Shown: one piece after another, positions 22,273 through 34,655 of the stretch
How positions within the stretch are numbered: the stretch's first letter is position 1
How the letters are laid out: the number at the start of each line of letters is the position of its first letter
Assembly: GCA_961205875.1 (NCBI GenBank)
Contig: OY540810.1
Span: 5,022,001-5,086,000, forward strand
Source of the DNA: Sialis fuliginosa
Taxonomy: Eukaryota > Arthropoda > Insecta > Megaloptera > Sialidae
DNA: 64,000 bases
Direction: 5' to 3'
Program-made: the position numbers and the translations under genes
The notes under the pieces: generated by a model
Told to the model about the DNA's origin: nothing
Database searches by the model: none
What the model saw: the letters and a program-made list of their open reading frames with translations, nothing else

Positions 22273-24391
22273 TTATTCGTTTACATATAATAGTAAAATA
22301 AATTGTTGAATGAGGCCAAGATAAACTTCACCAGTGCATCCTTTCTGAAACACCCTGTATTTTATATATAGTTTACTACGTTATATAAATCAAGTTTGGA
22401 AGTAGGAAATACATAAAATGTCTGATATAAATAATGAGTTAATAATAAAAACAAAAATAATATAAATTAAATATATTTATACGATAATAGATATACCAAT
22501 CTTATACACGCGACAGGAAAAATATGTACACATACACATTGTAAAAAAATAATTTACATTGTATAAATACAATGAATATAAAAACATGGGGAAGTATTAT
22601 TAACACTGCTGATATTTAATGAACATACAATAATTAAAAAAATAATGGAGAATAGAATCTATAGTTTATTTAGCCACTTCAGTACCTATACTTTTATAAA
22701 ATTCAAACTACAAAAATATAAATGACGAATAATTTATATTATTCTTACTGACCAAATAATTTAAGATTCATGTAAACAGAAAAACATTTTAGGAAAATTT
22801 TATTTAACAAGTGAAAAATTAGGTAGGTTCTAAATATTTTTATAAATTACTTGTATTTTAAAAGTGTATTTCACAAGAAAAAATATTAAAATATAGTACT
22901 TAAGTAAATAAATTTAAAAAAGAATTTAAAAACTTTATTTCACATAAAAAGTTCAAAAACATACTTATAAATTCTCATGAATATTAAGAATGTGAACTCT
23001 GGTTTATAAAATGCACATACATCAAAACTTCAATTATGGCGCCAAATTCAACACGTCTAATTTACATACAGCCTTGGCACAGGTTAAATACAATAAGTAT
23101 GTTTCACTGTTCCTAAGTGTGTCATTATTAGATGCAAATTATTATTTAGTATGACATTATCAATATAATTGGTATAGTGGGCTATGGAATTGCCGTACTG
23201 ACTTTTTAATATTTTTCTTTGGCCTCGCAAGATCGAGATTTTTTAATAAGTGTATTGTTGTAAAGTTGTTATTACAACATTGTCTAGTGGATGTATAAAA
23301 GTATTTTTAGAAAACTATAGGTCATTGAAACAAATAATAGTGTTTTTTTATCGATCAGATAGTTGTGTTATATTGTCAAGAAAGGAAGATTGCGGGTTAT
23401 TATTCGAAATATACACGCACAGGCTGAATATAAAGTAATAAAAATATTATTTGCCACAATTTAGCTATTAACATTCATATAAAATTATCATAGTTTCACT
23501 GTAAAGTATTTGACATTTAATTATGGTTACTGATGCCTGCAATTATTTCTAATTGTAAGTAAAAACACATGTAAAAAGTTTGTAGATAATTTAGATTGAA
23601 ACATGAGTCTTCTAAAAAATTTTATTCAAAGAATGTTTTGTAGAAAACATTTTTTTTTTAAAGTTAATAGATTAGATTTGTTCCTAATATACTTTTTATT
23701 CATCCTGTATGTATATGTATATGTATATGTAAAAATAGCCTCTATCCAAATCCATACCAATGGAATGACTGTACTGCACAAAATCAAAGGTAATAATTTA
23801 GTATAATTTATTTCAATATATGAACACTCACATGTAAAAGAATATGGAACTGCTGACATTAAATACATGTATTATATACAATTATCTCACTATTAAATGT
23901 TTAATAGCACGTAAAATTATTGTAATATTTAATTTTATAGCACTTTACTTCAGTGCCGCATAATGAGTCAGTATACTTGAATCTATTTAAAATTTGCCAT
24001 TTTTTTAAATATCACTTGGTTTATTTATAATTGATTTCTTGTGATATTTTAATTGATTGAAATAAAATCGTAGGTAGCTTTTGATTATCTTCATATGTAA
24101 ATATTTCATAATATAATATAATAAATAATAATAATATAATATAATAAAGGACAAAAAATGTTAAATGTGTGCCAACAAGAAAACGGTTATTAAGAGAAAG
24201 TAATTATTATAACCAACCTAATGACTAAATGTCATAATAATTATTATTCTGGTAAATTAAATAATAAATATACCTAAATTATACTTTTGTATAATCTTAT
24301 GTTCCTTTTCTACGTGATTGTAATATATGGATTTTAAGTATTAAATTACACGTAATTTTTGGTCTATTTGTCAGTGACATTTCATTTAACT
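22273..24391. other. Long A+T-rich non-coding stretch
   Basis: No credible gene. It contains a short TATATG run at 23706-23732 and an AATATAATATAATAA run at 24108-24148. Small frames at 23250-23438, 23603-23806 and 23626-23868 are A+T-driven, and the last two overlap on opposite strands. Confidence 0.55.
23706..23732. repeat. TATATG microsatellite
   Basis: About four consecutive GTATAT units (GTATGTATATGTATATGTAT). Confidence 0.7.
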
Positions 24392-24526
24392 AAGGCTACA
24401 TGACGAGACCAGACCTTTCTTGGTCTCGTCTCGGTCTCGAAACAAGATCGAAATCGAATCGAGATTGGCTTATATTCGTACGAGTCGAAACCGCCTAAAA
24501 TTTTAACGAGATGAGACCAAATTTTG
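24392..24526. mobile_element. GAGACGAG/GTCTCG-saturated element
   Basis: ACGAGACC, TGGTCTCGTCTCGGTCTCG, AATCGAATCGAGATTG and ACGAGATGAGACC crowd into 135 bases in both orientations. A related fragment lies at the extreme right of the window (63943-63975). It has the same style as the other motif-saturated elements here. Confidence 0.45.
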
Positions 24527-25388
24527 TCGATTATTAATAATTAACTATTTGATATTAATCTTTAAAAGATTTAAAATAAAATACAAACTTATGAGTCGTA
24601 AGATTTTATTTCTTTGTTTATGAAATAAAAATGAATGGAGAAAATATTTTTTATATGCATGTTTTATACAAAATTTTTAAATTCACTTATAAATTCTAAT
24701 ATTATATATGTAGCTATACTATAATTAAGTTAGAATCAAAAATAATGACTACTCTGATTTACTTATTAAAATATTTAAATAATCGGTTTATCCTTGATAT
24801 CTTTAGCAAGTAACCAGTAAATAAACGAAAAATATAATCATCTTCGACTCAAAGGCCGACAAAATCGTTGTAGAGCTCGTAAGTAATTTCTATGATTAAT
24901 TTTATTATTCATTGAACCAATGTGGCCTTCGTTTTATTTGGAATGTTTGAATTACCCACCACCTACGACCTGCCGGTTCGCCTCGGAATTTTGTCAACAC
25001 AGGTTTACTGGTTCAAGGTTTAGAAATGATCAATAATTATCACCAATTTGTGTATGTATACAAATAACAAATATATTATAAATATTATAAATTATAATCA
25101 ATAGTTAATTAATATATAAATACGTTGATTTTGTTTTATAAGTACCTGCCCAATAAAAACATTTTTGACACTAAAACTACTTAACCGATTTTGATAGGAC
25201 TTTCACTGCTTGAAATAAACTACCCAGGAATTAATTTAGGTTATATTGAATTAGGACATTTAAAATAGCATAATGGATATATATGTAAAACAAATAGTCA
25301 CCCTTATCCCGTATGAAAGGTACACATGCTTTGTAAATTCACTCATTAATTTCACAGTTAATACACGATAATAATAATAATATAATTT
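24527..25388. other. Non-coding stretch with an unassigned richer patch
   Basis: Mostly A+T-rich. 24920-25015 is G+C-richer (CCCACCACCTACGACCTGCC) without an open frame. 25140-25265 contains ACTTAACCGATTTTGATAGG, a phrase seen in decayed insect retroelement tails. Confidence 0.4.
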
Positions 25389-25556
25389 ACTAGCGGAGCC
25401 GATCCAGGTTTGCACAGGAGTTAAATTTCACCCCCTGTCACGTATGAATGGAGGGTTGTAATTAATTTCATTAAATTCAGCGGGAAAAATACCATGGGGG
25501 TGGGAGTTTTAGGGGGAAAAACTACCCTCTAACCTAACTTATCCTAACTAAATGTC
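25389..25556 (+). mobile_element. Family H retroelement-type tail, copy 1
   Basis: TACTAGCGGAGCCGATCCAGG, then CACCCCCTGTCACGTATGAA, GGAGGGTTGTAATTAATTTC and GGGGGTGGGAGTTTTAGGGG. The same order of phrases appears at 30.75-31.0 kb. 'Tagcggacccg'-type starts are common on RTE-like and related 3' tails in insects; no reverse transcriptase sequence is present. Confidence 0.5.
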
Positions 25557-25932
25557 AAATGTGTATAAATATAGAAATAGCCACCAATCAGAAGTATTTG
25601 TACATAAAAATGTTTTGTACACACATATTCTGAATATGAGCCATATCAGAACATAAATTCTCGACCCCAGCGCCACCTGCCGGGTCCAAAAAAAAGATAA
25701 ACCTAACGGAACACCAAATGAACATATGGTGTGAATATGGCTTCGATACGTCCAGTGATTTAGGCGTGATGATCTCACGTACATACGCACAAAAAAAAAT
25801 TTCGAAAAAATCCGGATTTCTCCCTTGAAACTATATTATTAAACATTGTTCTTTGTAGTCCCTTGTTTTTCCGCACTCTGTATATATAATTAATATAAAA
25901 AAAAATTAAATTAATTAACGCTTTTAAAATAA
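25557..25932. other. Non-coding stretch
   Basis: The minus-strand frame at 25548-25790 (80 codons) is not recognised. Nothing else is visible. Confidence 0.45.
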
Positions 25933-26636
25933 TCTGCCAAGTAAATGCATAGTGCTTTCTCGTTCTAAATTCACCAAAGGTAGTTAATTAATTATCGAAC
26001 GATTTAAATAACCATAGTATTCTCATGAACTGCCATTGACTAACCATTTACATTTTATACAATTTTATTTAAAAGTATTTGTTCGACATTTTTCTTAATA
26101 CGCGCCTGAATATTTTTTCGTATATTTTTAAATTTTTTTAATTTCAATCTAAATGTAATTTTTTTTGTTATGCAAACGTCAACATGAAATTTAAAACGTC
26201 AAAATGACATTTAATATGTCAAAGTAAATAGCAATTTAAAAAAAACAAATGAAGATATTTTAAAGAACTGAGATACATTTTTGTAAGGGAATATTTACTA
26301 GTTATAGAAAATTGATTGCTCTACAAAAAAAATTCCATGAAATTTTTACGTAACGTGTTGTTCTTGAGATATCCTGAGAAAATAAATATTTTGGGATATC
26401 ACCCCTCCCCTTTATACACGATTTTGAAATGGGACCATCCTCAAGCCAGACCCAACCAACCAATCAAGTTTCATTATTATCGGTTCAGTGGTTTATGAGT
26501 TATACGTGTGACAAGAATTCAAGGAATAGACAGATAGACTGAACGAAAAGTGTTTGTCTTGACCTGAAACGGAAAGAACAAGTTACAATTTTAAAAGTTT
26601 GAATTACAAAGCTTCTCGATATGACGGGGAAGCAAA
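25933..26636 (+). mobile_element. Family E element copy 1 (704 bp)
   Basis: Head TCTGCCAAGTAAATGCATAG and tail GCTTCTCGATATGACGGGGA are shared with three other copies (35.5 inverted, 55.8 and 61.9 kb). Inside are a short TGACATTTAAAACGTCAAAA tandem region (about 26175-26230), TTCTTGAGATATCYTGA, CACCCCTCCCC and ATCGGTTCAGTGGTTYATGA. This copy has lost most of the GACGGACG run. The 60-codon frame at 26316-26498 is part of the repeat, not a gene. Confidence 0.8.
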
Positions 26637-27210
26637 AAAAATATAGGTACATAGCATATGTATTTCAAATACATACTAGGTACATATTGTACATACATAT
26701 GTACATTACAGGTGAGTATGGAATATATTAACATTTCATGAACAAATATTTTCATGTGATTCCACTCGCGACGGTTTATTTTCCGATTGCCGGAAACAAG
26801 AGCGACAGGTTGATGTTCCGCAGTATACTAAATAAGAAATGCTGCATTGTGTTTTAAATGCATGAATTATTAAATTACCAGCATTTGTTTGACTCGGCAT
26901 GGGCGGGGAAAAAATCAACGCTTCTGCGAAACATTGAAATGTGTATAAAAATATCAAGAAACGAGCGGTATCGTGTTGGAATTATTCAGGAAGAGATTTT
27001 TTCAAGATTTCAAATAAAATATACTTGCATGTTCCATGTTACTATATCATGTCCTGAAATTGTAGAGTTGTATTAAACATATTAAAAGAAAAAGTTTCCA
27101 CTGAATAACGTATATATTTAAATTAACGTTAGTATTTATGCAATAAAATAGTTAAATCCTCATAAATTTTTTTTGTAAAAAAACAGTGAATTTAACTGGA
27201 AATTATTATT
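26637..27210. other. Unique segment, partly G+C-richer
   Basis: 26755-26990 has balanced composition with CpGs (CACTCGCGACGGTTTATTTT). Two small opposing frames overlap there (minus 26736-26957, plus 26858-27076), neither with a domain. It may be old unique or regulatory sequence. Confidence 0.3.
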
Positions 27211-27495
27211 GGTTCAGGTTCGGTTTTGTTTCTAGTTGAGGTTTAAACTATTTCGGTATCTTCGAAGATCAGATTCGGGTTAGAGTTCGAGTTTGAGAAA
27301 AATTCTTTAAAAATATGTTTTTATAAATCTAAATCAAAGAAGAAAAAATGGTCTAAATATAGAAAATAATTTCTTTAATCTACAAAAATTATAAATGTTT
27401 TACTGGTTATCAATAAAAAGTCAGTGAAGAAATAAATAAAATACGGAAATTTTCGGGTTTTGATTAGGATTCAGGTTCATGTTTCTAGTGAAAAT
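27211..27495. mobile_element. GGTTCGGTT/TTCGGGTT-saturated element
   Basis: The left part (27211-27300) holds GGTTCAGGTTCGGTTTTG, TTCGGGTTAGAGTTCGAG and the like. The right part (27445-27495) holds TTTTCGGGTTTTGATTAGG and TTCAGGTTCATGTTT. Both surround an A+T-rich core. The layout resembles its immediate neighbour at 27533. Confidence 0.4.
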
Positions 27496-27532
27496 CTATT
27501 AAAATAATATGTTATAAATATTATATCGATAT

Positions 27533-27737
27533 AGGGTTGTTCGGAACAAAAAGTATCGGTTATACAGATATAAAATTGTTTCGGATACGGATTTTTATTT
27601 ATTTTTTGTCTGTGCGTTCGGGCAACGCGTAAAAAACTTTTCTAAATTAATATCCGAAATAATTACGGTTTCGGAGTTTAGAATAGTTTTCGAAATCCGA
27701 TAGTTTCGGTTTCGGATACGGAGCTCCATAACATATC
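27533..27737. mobile_element. TTTCGGATACGG-saturated hAT-like element with target duplication
   Basis: About 205 bp flanked by an 11-base direct repeat, TATATCGATAT (27522-27532 and 27738-27748), which would contain an 8-bp hAT duplication. The inside is filled with TATCGGTT, GTTTCGGATACGG and TTTCGGTTTCGGATACGG variants near both ends. The outer ends (AGGGTTGTTCGG against reverse complement GATATGTTATGG) pair weakly. There is no coding capacity. Confidence 0.6.
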
Positions 27738-27748
27738 TATATCGATAT

Positions 27749-28135
27749 TTATAATTGTATAATTCATATCATATGACATAACATATATACATACACAGCC
27801 CCATTAAAATTCTTATCACATTTGCAAGTAAAACCAACAAGGCACCTTAGGACAAATACAATATTCAATGAAACTAATAAGGTACCTCACAGGTGGTATT
27901 TGTACGGCAAAGCGCTCCAAATAGGGTATACATATGTAAAACGGTTTTAAAATTTGTCTACACACAATTCTTTTATTCAAATCAGTTCCGACAACTTCAT
28001 ATTCTCTGAAGATACGCTCGTGAAAATCGATTTTGGTATTATGAGATATGTGTATCTGTTGCTAGTGTCGCCTTTTTTATTCCTATGTTAGTGATAAATT
28101 TTAGATACGTTAAAATTCTTATTTTTTATACATAT
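27749..28135. other. Non-coding stretch
   Basis: Unremarkable sequence with no open frame or repeat end recognised. Confidence 0.45.
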
Positions 28136-28429
28136 AAGGTACTGGTACCAGCCTTGAACGATTTAAGAGCAAAGTATATTGTTTTTTCGGATTGATGAGC
28201 TGCTTTTTTGTAATTCTCATGATCACATGTTACTAATAAAACTACCTTTTTATGAAATCAATTTAATTACCAAAATCCATTTTTTAAATTATAGCCAAAA
28301 TCGTCATTTTGACACTTTTAGGTTAGATTATATTAAAAACCAGACCTGATGGAGCAATTCGAGTGAAGGATTCGGTTTCAGCACGCCAAAAAACTTCGAA
28401 TTCACTTATTGAAGAAGAGACACCAGTAC
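28136..28429. mobile_element. Chimeric short element: family B head joined to family A tail
   Basis: The first 180 bp (AAGGTACTGGTACCAGCC ... AATTACCAAAATCC) match the start of the element at 13877. From about 28290 the sequence follows family A (AAAATCGTCATTTTGACAC, TTTAGGTTAGATTA, GGTTTCAGCACGCCAAAAA). It ends CACCAGTAC, complementary to its own GTACTGG start. It is either a true third family sharing modules or a recombinant. Confidence 0.6.
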
Positions 28430-30180
28430 AAAAGTATTTTTTTGTCGGCCTGTGTAATTTATAACATAAACAAATAAAAATATATAAAAAGACATCCAAA
28501 AATAGATACTAATAATATTTTTACAAATAAAAAGTAATTGTAATATACTTGCCTACAGCTAAATTTTTTAAATACTACATTACAAATCTTTCAAGCCTTA
28601 GCATAATAAGCTAGTAATAAAACTTTTTACACCTAATTAAAAATAAAAAATAACGTCTTCAAAATAAGTTCTACGCTCATCCAAAACTTAAGTACCTCTT
28701 TATTAAACTCATTTCAATTAAATTTTTAAAAAAGAAACGTTAACACGCTATTAAAATCGCATAAAACCAAAAGTTCTTTAAAGACATATTCATTTCGGTA
28801 CATCTCGATTTAATGGTTTCTTCAGTATCGATGGGCTATCTTGTACGAGCATAAAACCTAGCCACTAAATGTGTCAGTTGCGTATATTTTTAGAAGAATT
28901 ATGACACTTTTATATACTCCAAATGTACACATATGCATACAGTCGAGATTATTTTTATTTTATGCAGTTTTAAAACTCCCCTCTAGTAAGCCAGATGACT
29001 TTGTGGAGCATAAGTTATGGTTTGCTTCTTGGAGGGTCTTCTGGAAGATCAGCAGTACTTTAACGATGGTTGCTGATATAAAATATGTAGGATTTTATAT
29101 CATGAAGTTTTGGACGATATAAAACTTGTAAATATTGAAAATTATTACAACTTTTGATATAAAAATCAAAATTAAAATACCTCAAATGTAAGTATTACTA
29201 TTTTATTTTCATTCATTATTCTTTCTTTAAAATATAATTAAGATTTGATCAAACTATATGGTGCACAATTTAAATTGTTTTGTATTAATTGTTAAAACAA
29301 TTCTGCTGATCATTAAACAAAATTTAAAAAAGCTGTCATGGGTACCATAAGATTTTCTTATACACTATACTGTGTGTACACTAGTGTACAGATACATATT
29401 TCTAAGTATTTAATACAAATATTTCTGGCTAACAGATAAAAGTAACAATAATCTTTCAAAATTGTAAATGGACAAAAATAAATATCTTTAAATATAAAAA
29501 ACTCGAAATATTTAAAACTACAAATATATGTAAATGGCAGGTTATTACGTGTAATTATTGTAACCGTATCTTTGTTTTTTGCATGTAGAAAAAAGTTGAC
29601 AGAATGATAAAATAAATTAATCTTACAGGTATAAAATGATTAAATCAAAATAAATATGATTTGTTATAGACATGATAATATAACTGTTCTTTAACATTAT
29701 TATAATCTCATCATAAAACTCTTTATATCTTTAGTATTCATAATTAAACTTAATTATCTTTAACGGTCAACTATACGTATTTATTTTTAATATTTAAGAA
29801 ATATTATTATGATAAATTACAATTTATAGTTTATAGTATATGCAATATTCATTTTATTGAGCGAACATAACAGCTGCGTTCATTTATTTAAGAGTTCCTA
29901 TCATTATATCTATATTTTATTATGCATCTGAGCAATTAAGATGAATGTGGAATTCCGGTTTTTTTAGAAGTTCATTAATGCAAACTAAGCTTTAATAAAA
30001 TCTTCATATAAATTACATCCTGAAATATCATATATTTAATACGATGGTAAAACCTAGATAGATTACAAGTTCCAGAAAAAATGTAGTTACGATAAAATAG
30101 TGATCAAATCTAGACACCCATAATCTAATACAGATACTTTAATAACATAATATTATGAATTAATAACTAACCTACTTTTT
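28430..30180. other. Long A+T-rich non-coding stretch
   Basis: No recognisable element. An 83-codon frame at 28871-29122 has no domain; its part 28975-29075 is less A+T-rich than its surroundings and might be an old element fragment. Confidence 0.5.
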
Positions 30181-30600
30181 AGGGTTCCGAAGAACCCTAT
30201 TAATCTCACATTGTCGTCCGTCCTTTTCAGTCAAAGCAAAATATCTCGTAAACTATATAAGCTAGAATCTTCAAATTTTTACTGAACATGTAAAATGATG
30301 CCCTCTAGTAAAAAGTAGTTTAAAGACAAATTTTTTTTTATACCAAGGCATGTGCACGTCAAAATGTATAACCAACTCAGTGGAATTTGACACTTTTTCT
30401 TATTTTTTTGTTAAGTCAAAAATGGCGCCTGCAGGGGTCTTTAAAGCAAATAAAAAAATAAAATAAAAATAATAAATAAAAAAATTGTACACCAAGACGT
30501 GAGGAATATCGAAATTTAGATCTCAATCAGTAGAATTTGACCCTATTTTTATTTTTTTTCAAAAATGGCGCCAGCATTTATTTAAAAAAAATATACAGTT
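30181..30600 (+). mobile_element. Family D repeat copy 2
   Basis: AGGGTTCCGAAGAACCCT at the start forms a 7-bp-stem hairpin. It is followed, as in copy 1 at 17261, by GTCGTCCGTCC, AAAGCAAAATATCTCG, TTTTTACTGAACATGTAAAA, GTCAAAATGTATAACCAA and AAAATGGCGCCTGCAGGGG. It is truncated on the right after one and a half internal modules. No coding capacity. Confidence 0.7.
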
Positions 30601-30744
30601 GATCTAACTGTCGGTTCTGTTACACAACAAATATGTATGTCTATATCAAAAGCAGTGAAAAATATAAGAAAAAATTGGTTTTTCAAAACTGGGACACTAT
30701 GTAATGCATATAGGTATTTTTATTAATAATTTATTTATACATAA

Positions 30745-31095
30745 ATTAGCGAACTCGCCCCGACTTCACGCGGATGTTAATATGTCACCCATTGTCACGT
30801 ATAGAGGGTTGTTATTAGTTTCATTAGATCTGGAGGGAAAAATGCCAAGAAAGTGGAGGTTTTAGAGGAAAAAAACCCTATCTCGCATAGGAGCCGAGAT
30901 ATTTACGATTTTTTCCGACTTAATTTACTTTTATCGTCACTGTTTATTTTTTATGTTACCTAACATAACAAAATATATACTAAAACCTGGAGAGAGAACA
31001 TATCTATGAATTAACAAAAAAAAACACTTAAATCTGATAAGCGCCATAACGGACAGACAGAGAGACGTTGCATTTTACATATAATACATTTATAG
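30745..31095 (+). mobile_element. Family H retroelement-type tail, copy 2
   Basis: ATTAGCGAACTCGCCCCGAC, CACCCATTGTCACGTATAGA, GGGTTGTTATTAGTTTCATT and GGAGGTTTTAGAGGAAAAA parallel the segment at 25389. It continues to GGACAGACAGAGAGACG and an A+T-rich end. It looks like an RTE/CR1-type 3' tail; no protein remnant is visible. Confidence 0.5.
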
Positions 31096-33790
31096 ATAAG
31101 AAATAACCTTATTTATCAAAATTATCTAGGTTATTTATCATGTTCAGTGTTTCTTTACAAAGTTGGAAGTATTCATCAAGTCAGTGTTGGTATTTCAATG
31201 AACCGTCAAAAAGAATTATACGCTCGTGCTGCAGCTACTATAAAAGTGCAAGGAAGCGTTTTGTCAGTTGGAATAGGAAATAGAGAATAGTGATTTGTAA
31301 AAACTACGCTGAAGAAAATTGGGTTTTTACCCGTATCACTGGATCTTCCTTTTCTGATCAGCTTATTTTTTACATGTATTTACATTTATGCAACTGCTAT
31401 CATAAAAAAACCACCTGAAAGATGAATCCCTAACTGTAAGTAACCGATTACCTGGGGATTGTTTTTGTCTGATAATAACAATAAATTAAATTAAAAGAAT
31501 AAATGGTTTGGATTCAATCCCAAACACTCAGAGCTTCCCAAATAATGTGACCCCAATTTATTCGATTATGTTAATTTACTTTAATTTTAAAACCGCTAAA
31601 ATAGTCGATAATTATACAGATGGCTCCAAAAATACGTAAATGCAGTGAGTGCTGTCAATTTTATTTTGATCTCATCATTATACATAATCCCAATATTTCA
31701 GATTTCAATCATAAATTTTCATTGTTAACCTTATATTAATGGACCCAGGCCATACTGTTTGTTAAATCTACCCTGAGCGACCTAGTGATAAAATCACATT
31801 TCCCATCGTGTTTCCACGTGTTAAAAATAAATGTTTTTTTTTTTTAATTTAAATAAGCTGTTACCGGCTAAATCAGCAATGAAAGGCCAAATAAAAAAAG
31901 ATCGAAAAGTTTGCATTTGATATAGTATACAAGCAACGAAAATATTAAGCCAAGAATATGATGAGCTCTCATAGCTCAATTAAAACTTTATTTCTAGATA
32001 AGTTATGCTATTTTTATTGTTGCTGTCGCGTCACCTGTACTTAAGTCTGGAGACAACCTTATCAAGAGTAAGTAACTAAAAAATTGTAAATATTATAACG
32101 ATTTAATTTTTATCATCAGAAATTTCAAAAATAAAAAAATATTAGAGTATTTAAATTATCGTATACATACATAATATGTTTAATGTATGTATACGTAAGT
32201 GTATTCGCGTGAACTGAATGTTTAGGAATTATTAAAATCAGATATCGACTTTTGTTTGTTGTTCGGAATGTAGCGCTGGTGTTGAAATATTGGTTAAATA
32301 TTCAGCGTGTATGTAAGCTTATGAAAAATGTAAATAAATATGTTGTATAAATAATGAACGACATATTGCGTTGTGTTTCACTTCGGAAAATCAAAATATC
32401 CAATATGTTTTGTGACTGGAATAATGTTTTATGAATTCATTTGTAGAATGTATGGGAAGTTTTATTTATGTGTATATTTGTACCTTTATATTTGGAGTTA
32501 TTTTTCTTTTAAAGGATCGTATATCGTTCTTTTTTTAAATATAATAAAATATTTGTCTTTATTTCGGAATGCACACCGAGACGAAACTTCTTTTTATTGA
32601 AAACAGTACTAAGAAATTCGAGAGGATATCAATTTGATTTAAAAGTCTCGGTTTTAAAAGGCCATCTGTCATTTGTAAACATTTACTATTTTCATTAATC
32701 TTTAAAACGATAACACAGCCACACACAAAAAAATGTTTAGAACTTTTTTGTAGACCATTTTATTTCAATATATTTTGAGGCACTGAATCCGAATTTGAGG
32801 TCAGAATAACACCCCGTAAACCCTATTTTTCGAATATAAAAAAATTATTTTGAAAATGAATCGGGTCTCAAAATACATAGAAATAGAAATGGTCTCCGAA
32901 AAAGTTCTAAAAATTTTTTTTGTGGCTGTGTAATTAAAGTAATGTAATCTAAAAAAACTCATTTATTATTTAATAAGCATAGATAAATAGAAAATTCTCA
33001 CGCATGACAATAATCTCTTAGTCCTCATAACCTAACTTTAACGTCAGTTATGAATATGTCAATTATCGTAGGCTAATTTATGACGGAATCAAAACTAATG
33101 AAAAGATTTTATTGCAAACCTAATTTATTGTTAATAACTCACTAATAGCAGTTGATTAGTATACATTAATAAATCGAAGTAAGAATAAATGCTGTATTGG
33201 TGCTACTTTCGATTCAAAATCACTATTCTTTTAGTAAAATTTAAATTAACTAATTCAATTAGTGAAATAATTACTAATTCAGTTTTAGAGAGTAGAATTT
33301 ACTCATTGGGAGGTGGATGAAATTCTGAGAGAAAGTAATTTGATGGTTCCACCTTGGATTGAACACATGTTAGAAAAAATTTCACCCCCGTGAGTAAAAT
33401 GAAATGTCGGCTCCTATGACTGGTTTAATATAATATGATAAGACAGTATAATCATTTTAAATAATACAAAGTTAATTTATCTTTTATAAACATTTAAATA
33501 ATGTAACCATAAAATATTTTATCTGAATAACAGCCGTAAGATATAACGTACACTACATTGATACAAACAAAAATCGAATTAGCCACAAGTCAGTTGATTG
33601 CTGCCATCCAATCGTCCTGGCTCCAACAACAGCCTTTAACTCTCTAAATTGCATTACCTAGATTTTATCTGTATTGCAGTGGTACTAAAAAATACTCACG
33701 TTTAAGAAATGCACAGTTATTTCGGTGTACTTCAATATTTTAATTTTAATTTCATAAAAATGTCCGCATATTTTAAATAAACTGATTTTA
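31096..33790. other. Long non-coding stretch
   Basis: A patchwork of A+T-rich DNA and slightly richer patches (31190-31350, 32250-32330, 33590-33650). The 75-codon frame at 32373-32600 is Phe/Tyr-rich without a domain. No inverted-repeat element was recognised. Confidence 0.5.
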
Positions 33791-34065
33791 AGCCGCTGAA
33801 CCGAACTTGATGAAATTTGGCAGAGAGATATTTTGCATCCTGAGGAATGACATAGGTTAGTTTATGTCCCAAAACATATTAAATAAAAAAAATGGGTGTG
33901 TGACATTTGTACGCGCGATATCTATCGTGCAAATGCGAAACTAATAACTTGTTTTATCAACAGAAATTCATATTATCTATCTGTATTATTTACCTAACCT
34001 AACTTCATGGTGTTGTTTTCACTAATCTGAATTCCACGCGAACGAAGTCGCGGGTAACAGCTAAT
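33791..34065 (+). mobile_element. RTE-type retroelement tail fragment
   Basis: CCGCTGAACCGAACTTGATG, then AAATTTGGCAGAGAGATA, GACATAGGTTAG and finally CCACGCGAACGAAGTCGCGG followed by GTAACAGCTAAT. From recall of moth and butterfly sequence, this order and the 'ACGCGAACGAAGTCGCGGG(Y)AACAGCTA' ending are very common there. Only non-coding tail sequence is present. Confidence 0.6.
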
Positions 34066-34655
34066 TTGAATATAAGTTTGATTAAAAGATAACCATCACG
34101 ACCAAGAAGACATTGTTTATTTTAAAACCAAAGATTTGGTGCAGTAAAATTGGCATTTTAGTAGATTAATATAAAACAAATCATTGCATCCCAATACTTA
34201 CCGTAGAAATTACAAGATTTGATATTTACCAAAAACTGAAGAATTAAAATTTATTATCGATAACATTTGAAATTCATTAAAACCGTTAATGACTGATCGG
34301 GATGCTAATGCAGATTTCTCGACGCTCCTTCTTTACCTATGCTGTTTGTTATCTGAGTCTAATTATGTTTCATCCCTCTTCATCCCCTTTCAACGTTTGT
34401 TTATTTATAATTGCCTTCATCAGTGATATCGGCATTTGAATGACAGGTATTTCTGAACTGAATGGTATCTATTTATGGATTTCAATTCGTATTTTATGTT
34501 TGTGTTTAAATTTAGATGGCTTATTATGTATTGCTGAATTGTACAAAAGAACTCTAAATATAATATCTATTTAATAGAATATTCTATTTAAAGTATTATT
34601 AAATGAAATAAAAATATCCCAAAATAAGAAAAATTAACTTTATTATGCGAACACA
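34066..34655. other. Non-coding stretch
   Basis: A+T-rich; 34290-34480 is somewhat richer without an open frame. Confidence 0.45.
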
